Below are positions 42,330 through 53,519 of a DNA stretch of 64,000 bases, piece by piece (the stretch's first letter is position 1; each line of letters starts with the position of its first letter). The stretch spans positions 372,001 through 436,000 of the forward strand of contig JARVLF010000022.1 of assembly GCA_030849465.1 (NCBI GenBank), given 5' to 3'. Position numbers and translations under genes: made by a program. Below the pieces are notes generated by a model. That model searched no databases. It was not told the origin of the DNA and saw only the letters and a list, made by a program, of their open reading frames with translations. This stretch comes from Moesziomyces globuligerus. Lineage: Eukaryota; Basidiomycota; Ustilaginomycetes; Ustilaginales; Ustilaginaceae.

Positions 42330-44202
42330 ATGCGGGGTCTCGCATTCCTCTCGTGCCTTGGCGCACTGCTAGCCGCCACGGCGTCGGCGGCCAGCCTCGA
42401 CGCTGGTCAGATCCGTATGGGCGTTGACACGCGTACCACCGGACGCTGGGCGCCCGCTCGCGCCGGCAGCTATCTCGACACCGACGACACCGCCGGGCGC
42501 CGCATGTCGGCGGCTGCTGCCTCCGCGGTCGGCAGCGCCCAGGCGCAGCTCGATGCGGTGCTCGCCTCGTCCGGCATCGGCGGGCCTGCGCGTGTGGAGC
42601 TCCCGCTGGACGCCATCTCATCAGCGGCCTTCGGCTCGGCCAACGTCGAGCAGATCGTCGCATCGCAGAAGGGCGAATTCACCGTGCTGACCCACCGCGA
42701 CTTTCCCTCGGTCTCGGTGCGCATCAAGCAGCTCTATGCTCCGCCGTCCGCGTCCGAGCTCAAGGAGCACGACGTCGACCCAGACGCCTTCTGTGATCCT
42801 ACCGTCACCTCGTGGTCCGGCTACATCGACACGGCCTTCGGCGGCAAGTCGCTGTGGTTCTACTTCTTCGAGTCGCGCTCCAACCCGGCCAAGGACCCCG
42901 TGATCCTCTGGACCAACGGTGGACCCGGTTGCTCGTCGTCTCTCGGCCTCTTCATGGAGCTGGGCCCGTGCAGGATCCCTGAAAATGGCGGAAAGCTCTC
43001 GCCAGGTCCTCCCATCAATGGCACGCGCTGGCATCCACAGTCGTGGACCAACCGCGCCAACGTCTTTTTCATCGACCAGCCCGTCGGCGTGGGCTACTCG
43101 TACTCCAAGACCGAGCAGAAGGTGTACACGACCGAGGAGGCCGCTCGCGACGTGTACGCCTTCCTGCGCGTCTTCTTCTCGGCCTTCGACCGCTTCCGTT
43201 CCAACGACTTCTACATGGCTGGCGAGTCGTACGGCGGACGCTACATCCCCATCTTTGCCTCGGAGGTCGCGGACCGCAACCACGAGATCGAGCGCGCAGC
43301 GCTCAAGGCCGGCAAGAAGCCCAGCCGCGATGCGCTCATCAACCTCAAGGGCGTGCTCATCGGCAACGGCCTTACAGACGTCAGCAAGCAGATCTCGGGC
43401 TACTACGACATGACATGCACGCGTCGCGGTGGCGTCGAGCCCATCCTCAGCATCGACACGTGCAAGCGCATGGCCAACTACGTGCCCAAGTGCCGCAAGC
43501 AGCTCGCCGAGCACTGCGTCGAATCGTACAACCCGGATCAGTGCGCGCTCTGGCTGAGCAAGTGCTCGGAAGAGATCGAGGCACCCTACTTCTACACGGG
43601 CCAGAATCCGTACAACATCAAGGACGACTGCAAGTCCGGCCTCGAACCTAACCTCTGCTACGACGTGACCGACGACATTCGCAAGTATCTCGATAGGGAC
43701 GATGTGCGTGAGCTCGTGGGAGCCGCGCCCAAGGAGCAGATCGGCAAGTTCGCCAGCTGCAACAACGACGTCAACGCTGGATTCTCAGGCATGCTCGACT
43801 CGTCGCACGACAACGGCTACAATGTCGCCGCGCTGCTCGAGCGTGGCATCCGTGCCCTCATCTACGTGGGAACGTTGGACTGGATCTGCAACCACAACGG
43901 AAACTACGAATGGGTCTCGACGCTCGACTGGTCCGCCAACACCCGCTTCCGATCCGCAAAGAACTACGTAAGCATTCCCCCAATCCCCTCCCTCTCCCTC
44001 TGGGCTCTCTGCGATATGATGGCTGACGCTGTGTTTGGACATACAGGAATGGATCGTCGATGGCAAGGAGGCCGGTCGCACGCAGAGTGGCGGCGGACTG
44101 ACGTGGGCCACCGTGTACGAGGCGGGTCACATGGTGCCCTACGACCAGCCGGACGCCGCGCTTGCCATGCTCAACCGCTGGCTCGACGGCGAGGACCTCT
44201 AA
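42330..44202 (+). CDS. Carboxypeptidase Y-type serine carboxypeptidase (S10)
   Basis: This is a vacuolar-type acid carboxypeptidase that removes C-terminal residues from peptides. Exons 42330-43967 and 44047-44202, joined over a 79-bp intron, give 597 residues. It starts with a signal peptide (MRGLAFLSCLGALLAATASA) and has a propeptide of about 110 residues. The mature part has SGYIDTAFGGKSLWFYFFESR, WTNGGPGCSSSLGLFMELGPC, FIDQPVGVGYSYS, the nucleophile motif GESYGGRYIP (Ser300), Asp517 in VGTLDWICNHNG and His574 in EAGHMVPYDQP, so the triad is complete. Cysteine-rich insertion around CTRRGG...CKRMANYVPKC fits CPY. The final 52 residues including the catalytic His come from exon 2, which proves the splice. 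Long C-tract follows the stop. Confidence 0.96.
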
Positions 44203-44589
44203 ACCGACCGCCCCCCTCCCCCCCCCCCCCCCCCCCTCCTTTCTTCCCCCCTTCCTCTTTTCCATTGCAGATTCGAAGATGCACCTTCAGAAAAAGAATG
44301 CAAGCTTCTGTCGATCGCACCCCTCATCTCGCAAACGCACTCCGTGCAGCCGCGGAGCGACGGAGGAGGCTGTCTCGACGCGTTGCGTGTGCTTTGTTGC
44401 GGGAGCCAAAGTTTGCGGCAAAACAAGCTTTGTGAGCTTTCCGCACTGCAGACTGTCCGCCTCTCCCCCGTTGCGGTGAGAGGCCGACAAGGGTGCCTAT
44501 ATAGTTGTGCACCCACGGACGAACAGCCGGCTTTGTGTTCAGCAGCAACAACCTCGGGACTAGCAGTGAGAAGAGCAAGGTCCTTGAGG
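44203..44589. other. Intergenic, carboxypeptidase 3' flank with C-tract
   Basis: A 19-C tract (44218-44236) starts 16 bases after the stop, followed by CT-rich sequence. The remainder probably holds the promoter of the Myb/SANT gene. Confidence 0.6.
44218..44236. repeat. 19-C homopolymer tract in 3' flank
   Basis: Uninterrupted C run immediately downstream of the carboxypeptidase stop codon, within the likely 3' untranslated region. Confidence 0.85.
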
Positions 44590-46034
44590 ATGACGATCGA
44601 CACGACTACGAGCGACGGCGACTTTGACATGAACGATCTCATCGAGCTTGGCGATTCGTCGGACGAAGAACCACCGATGAAGACGGGCATTGCTACGCCC
44701 CCTGCTTCTCCGCAGCAGCCTGCTAGCGCGGGTGCGAGGACGTACGTGGAAGAGACGCCGGCGCGATGCAACGAGGACCGACCCGAGACGCCTCCCCCCT
44801 CGCCTGTCGCTTCGCCTGTCGCTGTGGGTACGGCGCAAGAGACGGCTCGGTGCAGCGCTGCTCGCGGTCGAGGCCGTGGGCGCGGTCGCGGAGGTGGAAG
44901 TGGACGTGGACGTGGTCGTGTTCGTGGACGTGGTCGTGGATGTGGACGCGGCGGCTCGTCGGTCTCCTCGTCGTCGCCACTGACACCTGACGGCGCCGGG
45001 TATCTCGATGGCGGCAACACGTCTACGCCGAGCACGGCCCCTTCGACTTGCTCGACCGACAGTTCAAAGCCTTCCGCAGACAAAGGCTCGACTTTGCCCA
45101 GCAGGGCTTCACCGCCGTCGCCCTCGCCTGTGGCCAAGCCGGCCGCGAAGCGCAAACGCACCCTCTCCCAGCTCCCCTCCTTCTCTCCGGGTCAGCATAA
45201 CAGCAATGCCGCCAGCGACGACTCGGACGTTGCTCCAACGGCCCCCAAGGCCTCAACGACCCAACCGAAACGCAAATACACTCGAAAGCCAAACCACGCC
45301 CCGCAAGTACCCGCTGTCCCTGCTCCTGTGGTTCCAGCTGACCCGGTTCTGCAAGACAAACCTGCAGCCGAAACCGAGGAGTCGCAGCCCGATTCAAGTG
45401 CGACTTCCGAAGGTTCACCCAACTCGCCCGCCGCGGCTGCGACCAAGACGGTGCGACGTGCCAAGCCGACGAAGAAGGTAAGCACCTAACCCCTCTGCCA
45501 ACATCATGCTTCGGTCGATTTGGCTCACACGTCTTGGCTGGATTTTGTTTGGTGGAAGACGGCCTATTGGACACGCGAAGTAAGTACACACTGTTCACGC
45601 TGCAAGTGGAGAAAAGAGAGCTGACGGATGCGCGTGCGATCGGTTAGGAGATGATGCTTCTGTTCCACGAGGTGTATCCGCGCAAGTACGAGCTCGATTG
45701 GGATCGAGTCTCTCGTGCAGTGGGTACCATTCTCTCCAGCAGCGGTGTGACTGCGGAACGGTTGCTGACACTGGTGCGTTGGTGTAGGTCGGTCGAGAGG
45801 TGGCCGAGTGTCAGGTAAGCACGCCTCCGCTCCAGAGCGATCTCTATCGAACATCAGACCTGCTCACTCGTCACTCCTTGCTGCCGTCGCACAGGCCAAG
45901 GTGCCAGCTCTCAACGTCGAGCTCGAGAGCTTCCTCAGTAAGACCATCGTTCCCCACGCGTAGGCGCAGGAGGCAACAGGACGAAACTAACGCCACTTTG
46001 TTTTGGTGGCACAGACGCGAATCCGATCAGCTGA
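44590..46034 (+). CDS. Myb/SANT-like protein with RG-rich region, six exons
   Basis: This is a probable nuclear DNA- or chromatin-binding protein of 356 residues. Exons are 44590-45477, 45559-45579, 45648-45719, 45788-45814, 45895-45937 and 46015-46034; the five introns (68-81 bp) have normal GT...AG ends and all junctions keep frame. Exon 1 encodes an acidic start (MTIDTTTSDGDFDMNDLIE), a run of Arg-Gly repeats (about residues 95-122, resembling RGG/RG boxes) and basic Pro/Ser-rich sequence with KRKRT and KRKYTRK. The small exons encode the only folded unit, TAYWTREEMMLLFHEVYPRK then YELDWDRVSRAVGREVAECQ, which has the WT...E...L...W..V...VGR...C pattern of a Myb/SANT repeat. The end (LNANPIS) depends on the last two splice sites. 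No specific ortholog was recognised. Confidence 0.72.
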
Positions 46035-48683
46035 AGCTGTATGGCTGGCGAGATCTGATGTGTCGATCTGGCATGCCAGGTGCGGGGCCGATCGCCCGCG
46101 CGTGGCGCAGCGGTCAACCTCAACCCAAGGGTCGGCGATCAGCTGCACGATGACGATCTCAACACACCACACCGAGGCCGTGACGTGCAAGACTCCAACC
46201 CTCTCCAAGAGGGTAAACACGGAGTGGGTGCCAAGCTCAGCACAGCTCGTTGACAGCGAGATGCTGGCTGGCGAATGAATCGCGTCACGAGTCGTCGTTT
46301 GGAGAACAGAACCATCTAGCGTCAAGCAAAGCCCAACTGCACGATCCTTCTATCGGCTCGGTGCAAGGTTGAACGTCAGCTGCATCCGAATCGCAAATCC
46401 CTCCGTTCTGCAAACCTCCGCTACCCCTTGCCTGAGATGTGCGACGCTTTGATGCAGTCGGAGCGGGACAGCACACTAGCGTGGGTTGCTGGATCTCGCA
46501 TGATGGCTGTTGTGTGTATAGGGTCACCGAGTGGGAAAGAAAAGGCTGGGGGAATGGAAGCGCCAACTGGACATGTGGCCGTTGATGCGCGGCTAAGCGA
46601 GATCCGAGCGACAGGCTCGGCTAAAAAGGCGCAGCCGATAGAAGCGCCCCCCACCGATGCGGACACACTGAGCACCGAGGCAAGGAGGCCGTTCTCCCCC
46701 GAGCGAGGCAGAGAAGCATCCAGGCAGCCTCTTCCTTGGCCACTGTACTGAATGTCTCAGCTCCCGCGCCTGCATCCGACGGGGGCCCGTTGATGGCCGC
46801 GTTGGGGCGCAGAGGCCTAGCGCGGCAAAAACAATTCGGCCGCACCTTTTCAAATTCACGCTCCGAGCCACCACCAGCCGCACCACTCTGCACCGCACAA
46901 GCGCCAGCATTCATGCACCTGTTCCGAACCCAAATCTCGTCCAGGGTGTGCGTCCTTTGATGCTACTCGTACCGTGCTCGCGTCCTAGCATGAAGCTCGA
47001 AGTCGTTCTTGTGACTGGTCGGGCCTTGTGGTATTACAGTTGGACGTGAGAGCTGCTGCTGTGTGCGCTGTGTGCGCTGTGTGCACGGTGCGAGGTCGCA
47101 CGAGGCCGGACTGGGGATCGCGTGGCGATTTTTGGCGTGTGTGTAGCGTGGGAGCCACGGTGGCGCCACGAGACTCGCAGAGTGGGATCCGGCAGATTTC
47201 CCACAGCCGCAGCGTGTCCGACTGCAGTGCCTGCGCCTGTGCCTGAACAATTTGACTTTCGATTTTGCAGGTTATGAATTTTGAGGCCACTCTCGGCGAC
47301 GCGTCCATCGACGGACGAATCACGATTCCGCCGCCAAAAATACGCTTCGCTGTGCCTGAATCACCGCTTCTGAAAGCGGAAGGGCGGAAGCCATCGCTCT
47401 CTCTGCACTCGATTTCATGCTCCGACCCGCTCCAAATTCGCAAAGCACGCCGCCATCACCGCACAGCACAGGACCTACACAACTTGCCTGTCCTCATGCC
47501 CACGCCACCAAGGCAGCGCTCGTCCGTATGCTGACCGTGAGAATGATGGTTCCGACAATGGAGCCGCACGCAGCGCTCGACGCGCACCGTCCTCTCCCCC
47601 CCGCATCCGCACTCACGCTTCCAGCGCTCTTCGCCTCGCGCTGGCGCCCTCCTCGTACGGCACTGCTTTTCTGACCTAGTCTACTTCGTACGCCTCCGCC
47701 TCGCTCCGCTGCAGTGCAGCTTAGGGAAGCTCAGATAGAGCTGCGTGCAGCCGCTTCCAAGCTGCTCGACCCGCCTACCGCCAATCCAAAGATCAGCGTC
47801 CCACGAATTCTTCTCCCCTCCACCCTGCAGTGCAACCTCGCTTCCGCCGCTTCATGCTCGTGACCTCGCTCCACCCTTCCCCTCCAAACCATCTCTTGTC
47901 TGCATCCGGAAGCCACCTTCGTCTCCTTTCTTCTTCCTCTCATCATCGTCTGCACTCCCCTGGTCGTACCGTTCCGGCAACTTCTCCGTTCCGCCAGCCT
48001 AGCTTGGCGCTCTGAAACGCAGTAGCCAAAGCGCCTCGACCGTAATCTTGACTGGTGGCGGCTCTGCGCCCCTCACCTTCTCTCATTGGTACAACCGCCT
48101 CACTCTCGGGACGACGTTGTCCCGCACTCGGACGCATTCGTCTTGGTATCGAACATAGTCAGACATCGCTCCCGCTGCCGAGCCGCAAGCTGCACGCCCG
48201 CACCCTAGGGTCCCAGTCCCGTCTATAGCCGTCCTTACCTCCGTCGGCTGCGCCCAGCCCGCGCGAGACGACAAACGCTCACGGCGTCCGGTGCCTCCGC
48301 TCTCCGACAGCGCACACCGTTCCGGGACTACCTCAGCTTCCGCCCGCGCCCCTGCTCGTGCTCCTCGCTTACGCACGTCAAACCACACAACCGAGCTAGT
48401 CGTGCAGCTCAGCCTCCGCCTGCGCTTCGCGCACCTCGGTCTTCTCTTCGCGCTTTCGTACCGCTCATCAGCGCTATTGTCTACCCCACCAGTCTTATTG
48501 TCTACACCCCATCTCCACAAACATCGTCCTGGCTTCATCACCATCTCCATCTCCTTGAAGGGTCGCACAGTTTGGCTCCCACTTTGCCGCCATCCTTGCC
48601 GCTACGATCTCGCATGGATCGCACATAGCCGAGCGACAGCTTCGCACCTCTGTCTCCCTGATCATCTTGCACGAGTCGCAGCG
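46035..48683. other. 2.6 kb gene-poor interval
   Basis: I find no recognisable gene on either strand; all open frames are short and without protein character. The right part (about 47680-48680) is CT-rich and is likely the promoter and leader of the next gene. Confidence 0.5.
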
Positions 48684-50978
48684 ATGCCGTTCGCAACCAT
48701 GGCTGGCTCGCGCAGGCGCAAGTCTCTTGCGCACACCGAAGACGGCGACATGGGTCCGCCCATCGCCTCGGTTGTGGCAGGCCTACAGCCTTCCGCGTCC
48801 ACTTCCTGGATCAATCCCTTTGGACGCGCGTCGATCAGCGTCGAAGACGACACCTACCACGCGCCCGACTCGCCACCGAGCTCGCGCAGGCCTTCGGCCG
48901 TTACCATCATCTCGACGCTCCTCCACGGCGTCGGGATGGGCTCCAATAAGGAGGCGTCCTCGTCAGCAGTGCGTCTGAGTCACGACGAGCCAGGCGCCGG
49001 CTACACTAGCTCCGAGGACGCCGCCAGCTCCAGCGGCAGCAGTCGACCGACTCAACCTCCTGCTTACGTCCAACCGGCTGCCGCTCCACACACGCGGCGG
49101 CCCTCGGCGATCTTCAAGGCGTGGAAGGCGCGTCGCGGAAGCCACTCTACGCAGGGCGCGCAGACGGCCACGCCGGCATCGCCGGCTGCGGCGGCGACGG
49201 CGGCGGCGGCGACGGGATTCGCCCAGGGTAGGCGGAAGAGTTCGGCGCTGACGCGCGTGCTGCAGCCGGCGCAGTTCGGTGCGGGTCGCCATGGGTCGAT
49301 CGCGCATCCGGCGTCGAGGATCGACGAGTCGCTGCACAGCGGCGATAGTCGCTCGGACACGCGCCGCTGCAGCCTGAGCATCGTCTGCCGCGGCGAGCGC
49401 GACTCGGACGAACTGCATCCCTCGCAGCGTTCTCAGGCGCTCGAGGCGGCAGGCATGCAGGGCGATGCGCCCTCGGGAAGCAGTGGCATCACGGCGGCCA
49501 TGGCGATCCGAGATACGTGGCTGTACGGCTCGCATCAGTGGATGCCCGACGGTCGCAAGGGAAGCATCTCGACCCAGGCTACATCGCCGAGCTACTCGCA
49601 CCTGGCCGCTCTACCCGGCAGGAAGAGTATCTCCGGTCCGGCGATGCGTAGCGCTCTGGGGCTCGATGAAGAGGCCCAGCAGTTGCACCACCATCACGAT
49701 CGCCGTGCGGGCGATGCGGCGTCGGTGGTCTCGCTCTCGCTGACCGAGGAGATCGCGCTGTATACGTCCGATGTTCAGGCGCTCGAGCACAATGCGGGCA
49801 AGGCAAGGAGGAGCGCCAACAGCAGCGCGAGCAACTCGAGCATCGCAAGGGGCCACGGCCGCGTCAGCACGACCGAGTCGATGTCGGGCCGAGGCGCGTT
49901 TGTGTGGAACCTGCCCGACTGGAGCGCGAATCCGCGCGTGCCGAGGCTACCCGAGCTATCGCCCGCACCGGCGCTGATGATCGCCGACCCGTTTGCGTCG
50001 GTCCATGCGATGGGGAGGAATGGTCCGCACGCGCAGCCTTGGATGCAGGACGAGGCAACGTCGAGCGCGATGCAGAGGGGAGAGAGTGGGTCGCTCGATC
50101 CTCACCTCTCGCCCGTTCCGGCTTCGTCACCCCAGGCGCTCACCCCGACCTCGGAACAGGGCGCTTCGCACGGCCACAGCCCTCACGACACCACCCCACA
50201 GGCCAGCACGGACGGCGCAGTGCAGTGGATCCAGCCACAGTGGAACAGCGAATCACCCTTCCGACCCGATGCCCCGCTCGCACCGGCTCCACCGGCCAAG
50301 CAGCGAGACCGCACGCAGTCGTGCTTCACCGTCGAGGAGGACCAAAGCCCGACGGCGCCCAACTTCCCTCCGTCCGCGCTGGCCCCCGTCAGGGCTGGCG
50401 ACGAGGCGCTGCGTCGCGCTACGACGTACTACGACGCTAGCCCGCTGCCGATCGTCGACGAGGTCCCCAGCTCGCCCGGAGAGCTCCGCGCGCCCACGTC
50501 GCCCACATCGCCCACGTCGCCCCGATCGCCTAGGTCGCCAAGGTCGCCCAAGTCGCCGCGGTCGTTTGGCACGAGCGAGACGTCGTACGAGATGGCGAGG
50601 GCCAAGCGTCGGACGTCGTACTCGCTGCCTCGGCCGCCGCCTGGGTTCGAGCACGTCCGTGCGAGCATCGCACCAGGAGAGGCCGACGATGCCGAGAGCG
50701 AGGCGGTGCCTACGCCCCGGCTCGTGGCCGCAGAGCTGACCGCGAGCCCCATGTCGTCCAACTTTGCGCCCGAGACGCCGAGCAACGTCGCGGCCACCTT
50801 CCCGCACAGCGTGCAGGACCTCGAGCAGGTGCGTGCCAAGGACGACGAGGGCGACGACCTCCATGACCAGTTCTGCTCCGTGCTGCTCTTGGACCTGGGC
50901 AACGGCACGGCGATCCCGCTCAGTCGTAGTCCCGGTGCAGAGCCAAGAGCCGACCCGTTTGCACTGCTTGCTCACTGA
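48684..50978 (+). CDS. Ser-rich disordered protein with many basophilic kinase motifs
   Basis: No family recognised; 764 residues, one exon. The protein looks almost wholly disordered, rich in Ser, Pro, Ala and Arg. It carries about a dozen Arg-Arg/Lys-x-Ser type sites, the consensus of PKA-like kinases: RRRKS, SRRPS, TRRPS, ARRGS, GRRKS, TRRCS, GRKGS, GRKS, RRTS, RRATT. Near residues 605-630 there is an SPTSPTSPRSPRSPRSPKSP tract, sites for proline-directed kinases. The last 40 residues (HDQFCSVLLLDLGNGTAIPL) look more ordered. The start ATG (48684) is chosen as the first in-frame Met giving this composition; the frame is open farther upstream, so the N-terminus is uncertain. A regulatory scaffold role is only an inference from composition. 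Confidence 0.75.
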   Translation: MPFATMAGSRRRKSLAHTEDGDMGPPIASVVAGLQPSASTSWINPFGRASISVEDDTYHAPDSPPSSRRPSAVTIISTLLHGVGMGSNKEASSSAVRLSHDEPGAGYTSSEDAASSSGSSRPTQPPAYVQPAAAPHTRRPSAIFKAWKARRGSHSTQGAQTATPASPAAAATAAAATGFAQGRRKSSALTRVLQPAQFGAGRHGSIAHPASRIDESLHSGDSRSDTRRCSLSIVCRGERDSDELHPSQRSQALEAAGMQGDAPSGSSGITAAMAIRDTWLYGSHQWMPDGRKGSISTQATSPSYSHLAALPGRKSISGPAMRSALGLDEEAQQLHHHHDRRAGDAASVVSLSLTEEIALYTSDVQALEHNAGKARRSANSSASNSSIARGHGRVSTTESMSGRGAFVWNLPDWSANPRVPRLPELSPAPALMIADPFASVHAMGRNGPHAQPWMQDEATSSAMQRGESGSLDPHLSPVPASSPQALTPTSEQGASHGHSPHDTTPQASTDGAVQWIQPQWNSESPFRPDAPLAPAPPAKQRDRTQSCFTVEEDQSPTAPNFPPSALAPVRAGDEALRRATTYYDASPLPIVDEVPSSPGELRAPTSPTSPTSPRSPRSPRSPKSPRSFGTSETSYEMARAKRRTSYSLPRPPPGFEHVRASIAPGEADDAESEAVPTPRLVAAELTASPMSSNFAPETPSNVAATFPHSVQDLEQVRAKDDEGDDLHDQFCSVLLLDLGNGTAIPLSRSPGAEPRADPFALLAH

Positions 50979-51129
50979 AAGTCACATCAGTCAGTCACAC
51001 TGTCATTCATACCCAAACAACCCCACCGGCATTACACTTGCAAAGGCCTGCGCGTGATGTGGAATCGAGCAAGACCAGTGTGGCGAGCAGCTGGTATCTG
51101 AGATTGTCATCGCAGTTGATTGGGGTAGA
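50979..51129. other. Short convergent 3' interval
   Basis: 151 bases between two converging genes; nothing else visible. Confidence 0.6.
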
Positions 51130-52707
51130 CTAGACAAAGTTGGCCTGGACGATGAGCGAGGCGAGGTCGGCGCCGAGGTTGTTCTGGTCGAAAAAGTCGA
51201 GCGCAAAGATGTTCATGAGGCCTGCTCTGCGCGTCGCCGGCGGCGGCGATTGCAACCTTGTGGCGACCAAGTCGACGAGGAGGGCGTTGACGCCGATGTT
51301 GGAGAACCAGCCGCCGCCCTTGGCCTTGCTCTGGTCACCGGAGCCCTTTGCTACCCACGGTGGTAGGGCGAGGGGGAAGCTCGCGCCGTTGGTGAAGTTG
51401 AGACCGAGCATCGAGGTGTCTGAACCGGACTGGGCGAGCAGAGCGGTGATCAGGGCGAGTTTGGTGGGGATGGCCGAGAGCGAGCCGATATTGTACCAAT
51501 CCTGCGTCGCCACTGTCCTGCCGTCAGGCAAAGTATAGGTGAAAGGGGTTTGGGACGAGTCGGGCCAGATGGGTGGATGGATGCCGCCCGGCTGCGAATT
51601 CGAGGTGCCGAAGCGCGAGATGAGGACGATCTTTCCGCGGACCTCGGCGAGTTTGGGGAGGCCGGTGCCGAGGTACCAGGCAGAGGGGTTCTTGTTGATG
51701 TAGGCAAAGACGGCGTCGAGGAAGCCGGGCATGTTGTTTTCCCGCTTGACCGACATGAGCACCGTTTCGCGCGGCGAGGCGGCGAGGAAGCTGTAGACCT
51801 GCGTGAGGATGGCCGAGAACTCGAGCTTCTGATCCGTCACACCGTGGTAGGCATACAACGCCTGCGCTCCCGGATTGCCCTTGAGGGCGAGTCGCACATC
51901 GAGGAAACGGATACCGCGCTGCAGCTGGTAGGCGATCGAGGCATTGCTCTCCTGACACGCCGAGATCGGCCAGCCGTACAGCGCGCACGACTCGTGCGTG
52001 CCCGGCATGCAGATCGCCGAGACGAGATCATCGTCCGGCAACCGCGCCATCCAGTTGGCCATATCGATCGCCGGCAGCAGAAGAACATGCACCGTGTTGG
52101 TCGCCACCTCCATCGACTCGAGCGCCACCACCTCCTCCGTATCGCCTCTGCTGAGCGCTGCCTTACCCGACGACGCCGCTGACGCGCGTGATAGAGGTAA
52201 CGCTTTCCAGAGCCTCGCGCTCTTGGCCTCGACAGCAAGCGTGGGCGGTGGAGCGCTGATGGTCGCCGTGTATGCGGACGAGGTGCGCGGACTGAGCGTC
52301 AAGCTGACCGTGTATCCAGCGGTAGCAGCAGCGGTGAGCGGCTGGATACGCACCGCGGGCACTTCGAGCTGCTTTCCCGCCGGTAGCCTCAGCGGCGTAC
52401 TGCGAACACTGAACACGCCGTTGTCGGGGTTGGGACTGGTGGGGATACTAGACGATACAGCGCGCTGCGAAGAGGTGCCTGTGTGCAGCGCTCCGAACAC
52501 AGAGTGGGCCAGAAACTCGGTCCGCGTCCGGTTGTGCAGCTTGACGCACACCGACTCGTGCCCCTCGGTCGCATCGACAGCAGGCGAGGCATCGGCAACC
52601 GGTACCGCTGCGGCTGCGGTTGCGGGTGCTGGTGCGGTTGCAGGCGTGGGCTCCTCGCTGGCTGTCGTGCGCTCAGCATCGCGGTGACGGAAGGACGGTA
52701 GCCTCAT
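51130..52707 (-). CDS. PI-PLC X-domain phosphodiesterase
   Basis: A PLC-like phosphodiesterase of the single-X-domain (bacterial-like) type, expected to cleave phosphatidylinositol or a related phosphodiester. The product has 525 residues with start MRLPSFRHRD. The first ~40 residues and a Pro/Ala run are disordered; residues about 60-215 appear beta-rich (VCVKLHNRTRTEFLAHSVFG). The X domain follows: WMARLPDDDLVSAICMPGTHES with catalytic His about 238, GIRFLDVRLAL, then YAYHG with the second His about 288, LTQVYSFLAASPRETVLMSVK and GKIVLISRFG. Both histidines are present. No signal peptide is evident and there is no eukaryotic Y, C2 or PH domain. Frame extends upstream without an ATG, supporting this start. 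Real substrate is unknown. Confidence 0.88.
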   Translation of the reverse strand: MRLPSFRHRDAERTTASEEPTPATAPAPATAAAAVPVADASPAVDATEGHESVCVKLHNRTRTEFLAHSVFGALHTGTSSQRAVSSSIPTSPNPDNGVFSVRSTPLRLPAGKQLEVPAVRIQPLTAAATAGYTVSLTLSPRTSSAYTATISAPPPTLAVEAKSARLWKALPLSRASAASSGKAALSRGDTEEVVALESMEVATNTVHVLLLPAIDMANWMARLPDDDLVSAICMPGTHESCALYGWPISACQESNASIAYQLQRGIRFLDVRLALKGNPGAQALYAYHGVTDQKLEFSAILTQVYSFLAASPRETVLMSVKRENNMPGFLDAVFAYINKNPSAWYLGTGLPKLAEVRGKIVLISRFGTSNSQPGGIHPPIWPDSSQTPFTYTLPDGRTVATQDWYNIGSLSAIPTKLALITALLAQSGSDTSMLGLNFTNGASFPLALPPWVAKGSGDQSKAKGGGWFSNIGVNALLVDLVATRLQSPPPATRRAGLMNIFALDFFDQNNLGADLASLIVQANFV

Positions 52708-53519
52708 CGTGTCTAGGTCCAGCAAGGCGAAGGTAGTAGGGGACGTGATGGTGGACGAGACGGTCAAGGGAAACAGGCTGAACGACGAGCAAGGTCGCCG
52801 GGACGGAGAGAGGGGAGCGAATCAGGGGCTACGGCGAACGGAGACATGCCAAAACAGGTACCATATGCATACAACGAGCTCGCTTGACCGACCGAGGCAA
52901 GCATGTTCTCGAACCTGGGCTGCTCTGGCTGAGTGTGAATCTCGATGCCGCTCCTCGGCACGCTTTGCCGCAACCCTGCCAACGCTTGGTGACGCCCCGG
53001 ACAGACTCGAAGATCAACCTCACTCATCCTTGGCTCGCGACCTGAAAGTAGCAACACTGGCAATGGCGCTAAGTGTGGTGAACAGGGGGAGTGCGGTGGG
53101 CCTGGATCGTGTTGACGGCTGCTGGGCGTGCTGGGCGAGAGGGTGGTTGGACGAGGGGCATGTTTGGATGCGGAGTTCGAGCAGGCGTGCATAACCGAAG
53201 CCGAGAGAGCCAGGAGTTGCCAAAACACGAAACGAGTGCGCTCAAGTGCCTTCGGCCCCCACCGGGCTTGCTTGCGGCCTTGGACCCTGAATCTGCCAAC
53301 ACCGAAAAAAAACGAAAAAAAAAGGAGAATTAACCAAAAAAAAAAAAAAAAGGCGCCAACTTAAATTACATCCTTTCTGGGCACCGGCTCGGATCTCGGA
53401 CATGCGCCGCTCGAAGCGCAGTCCGGCGAGAACCGCATCGACCATCCTGCCTTGTCTCGAAGCGCAACACCCCACCACCATCGCTGTCGCCTCCTCGTCA
53501 CATCGCCACACGTTCAAAC
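52708..53519. other. Divergent upstream region of PI-PLC-like gene and IES6
   Basis: Contains both promoters and the untranslated part of IES6 exon 1. A run of 17 A lies at 53336-53352. No other gene is visible. Confidence 0.5.
53336..53352. repeat. 17-A homopolymer tract
   Basis: Poly(dA) tract about 170 bases upstream of the IES6 start codon; such tracts often exclude nucleosomes in fungal promoters. Confidence 0.8.

Noticed and set aside
42621..43514. 297-codon minus-strand frame inside the carboxypeptidase gene
   Set aside because: Opposite strand encodes a complete S10 peptidase with its triad; the antisense product is featureless.
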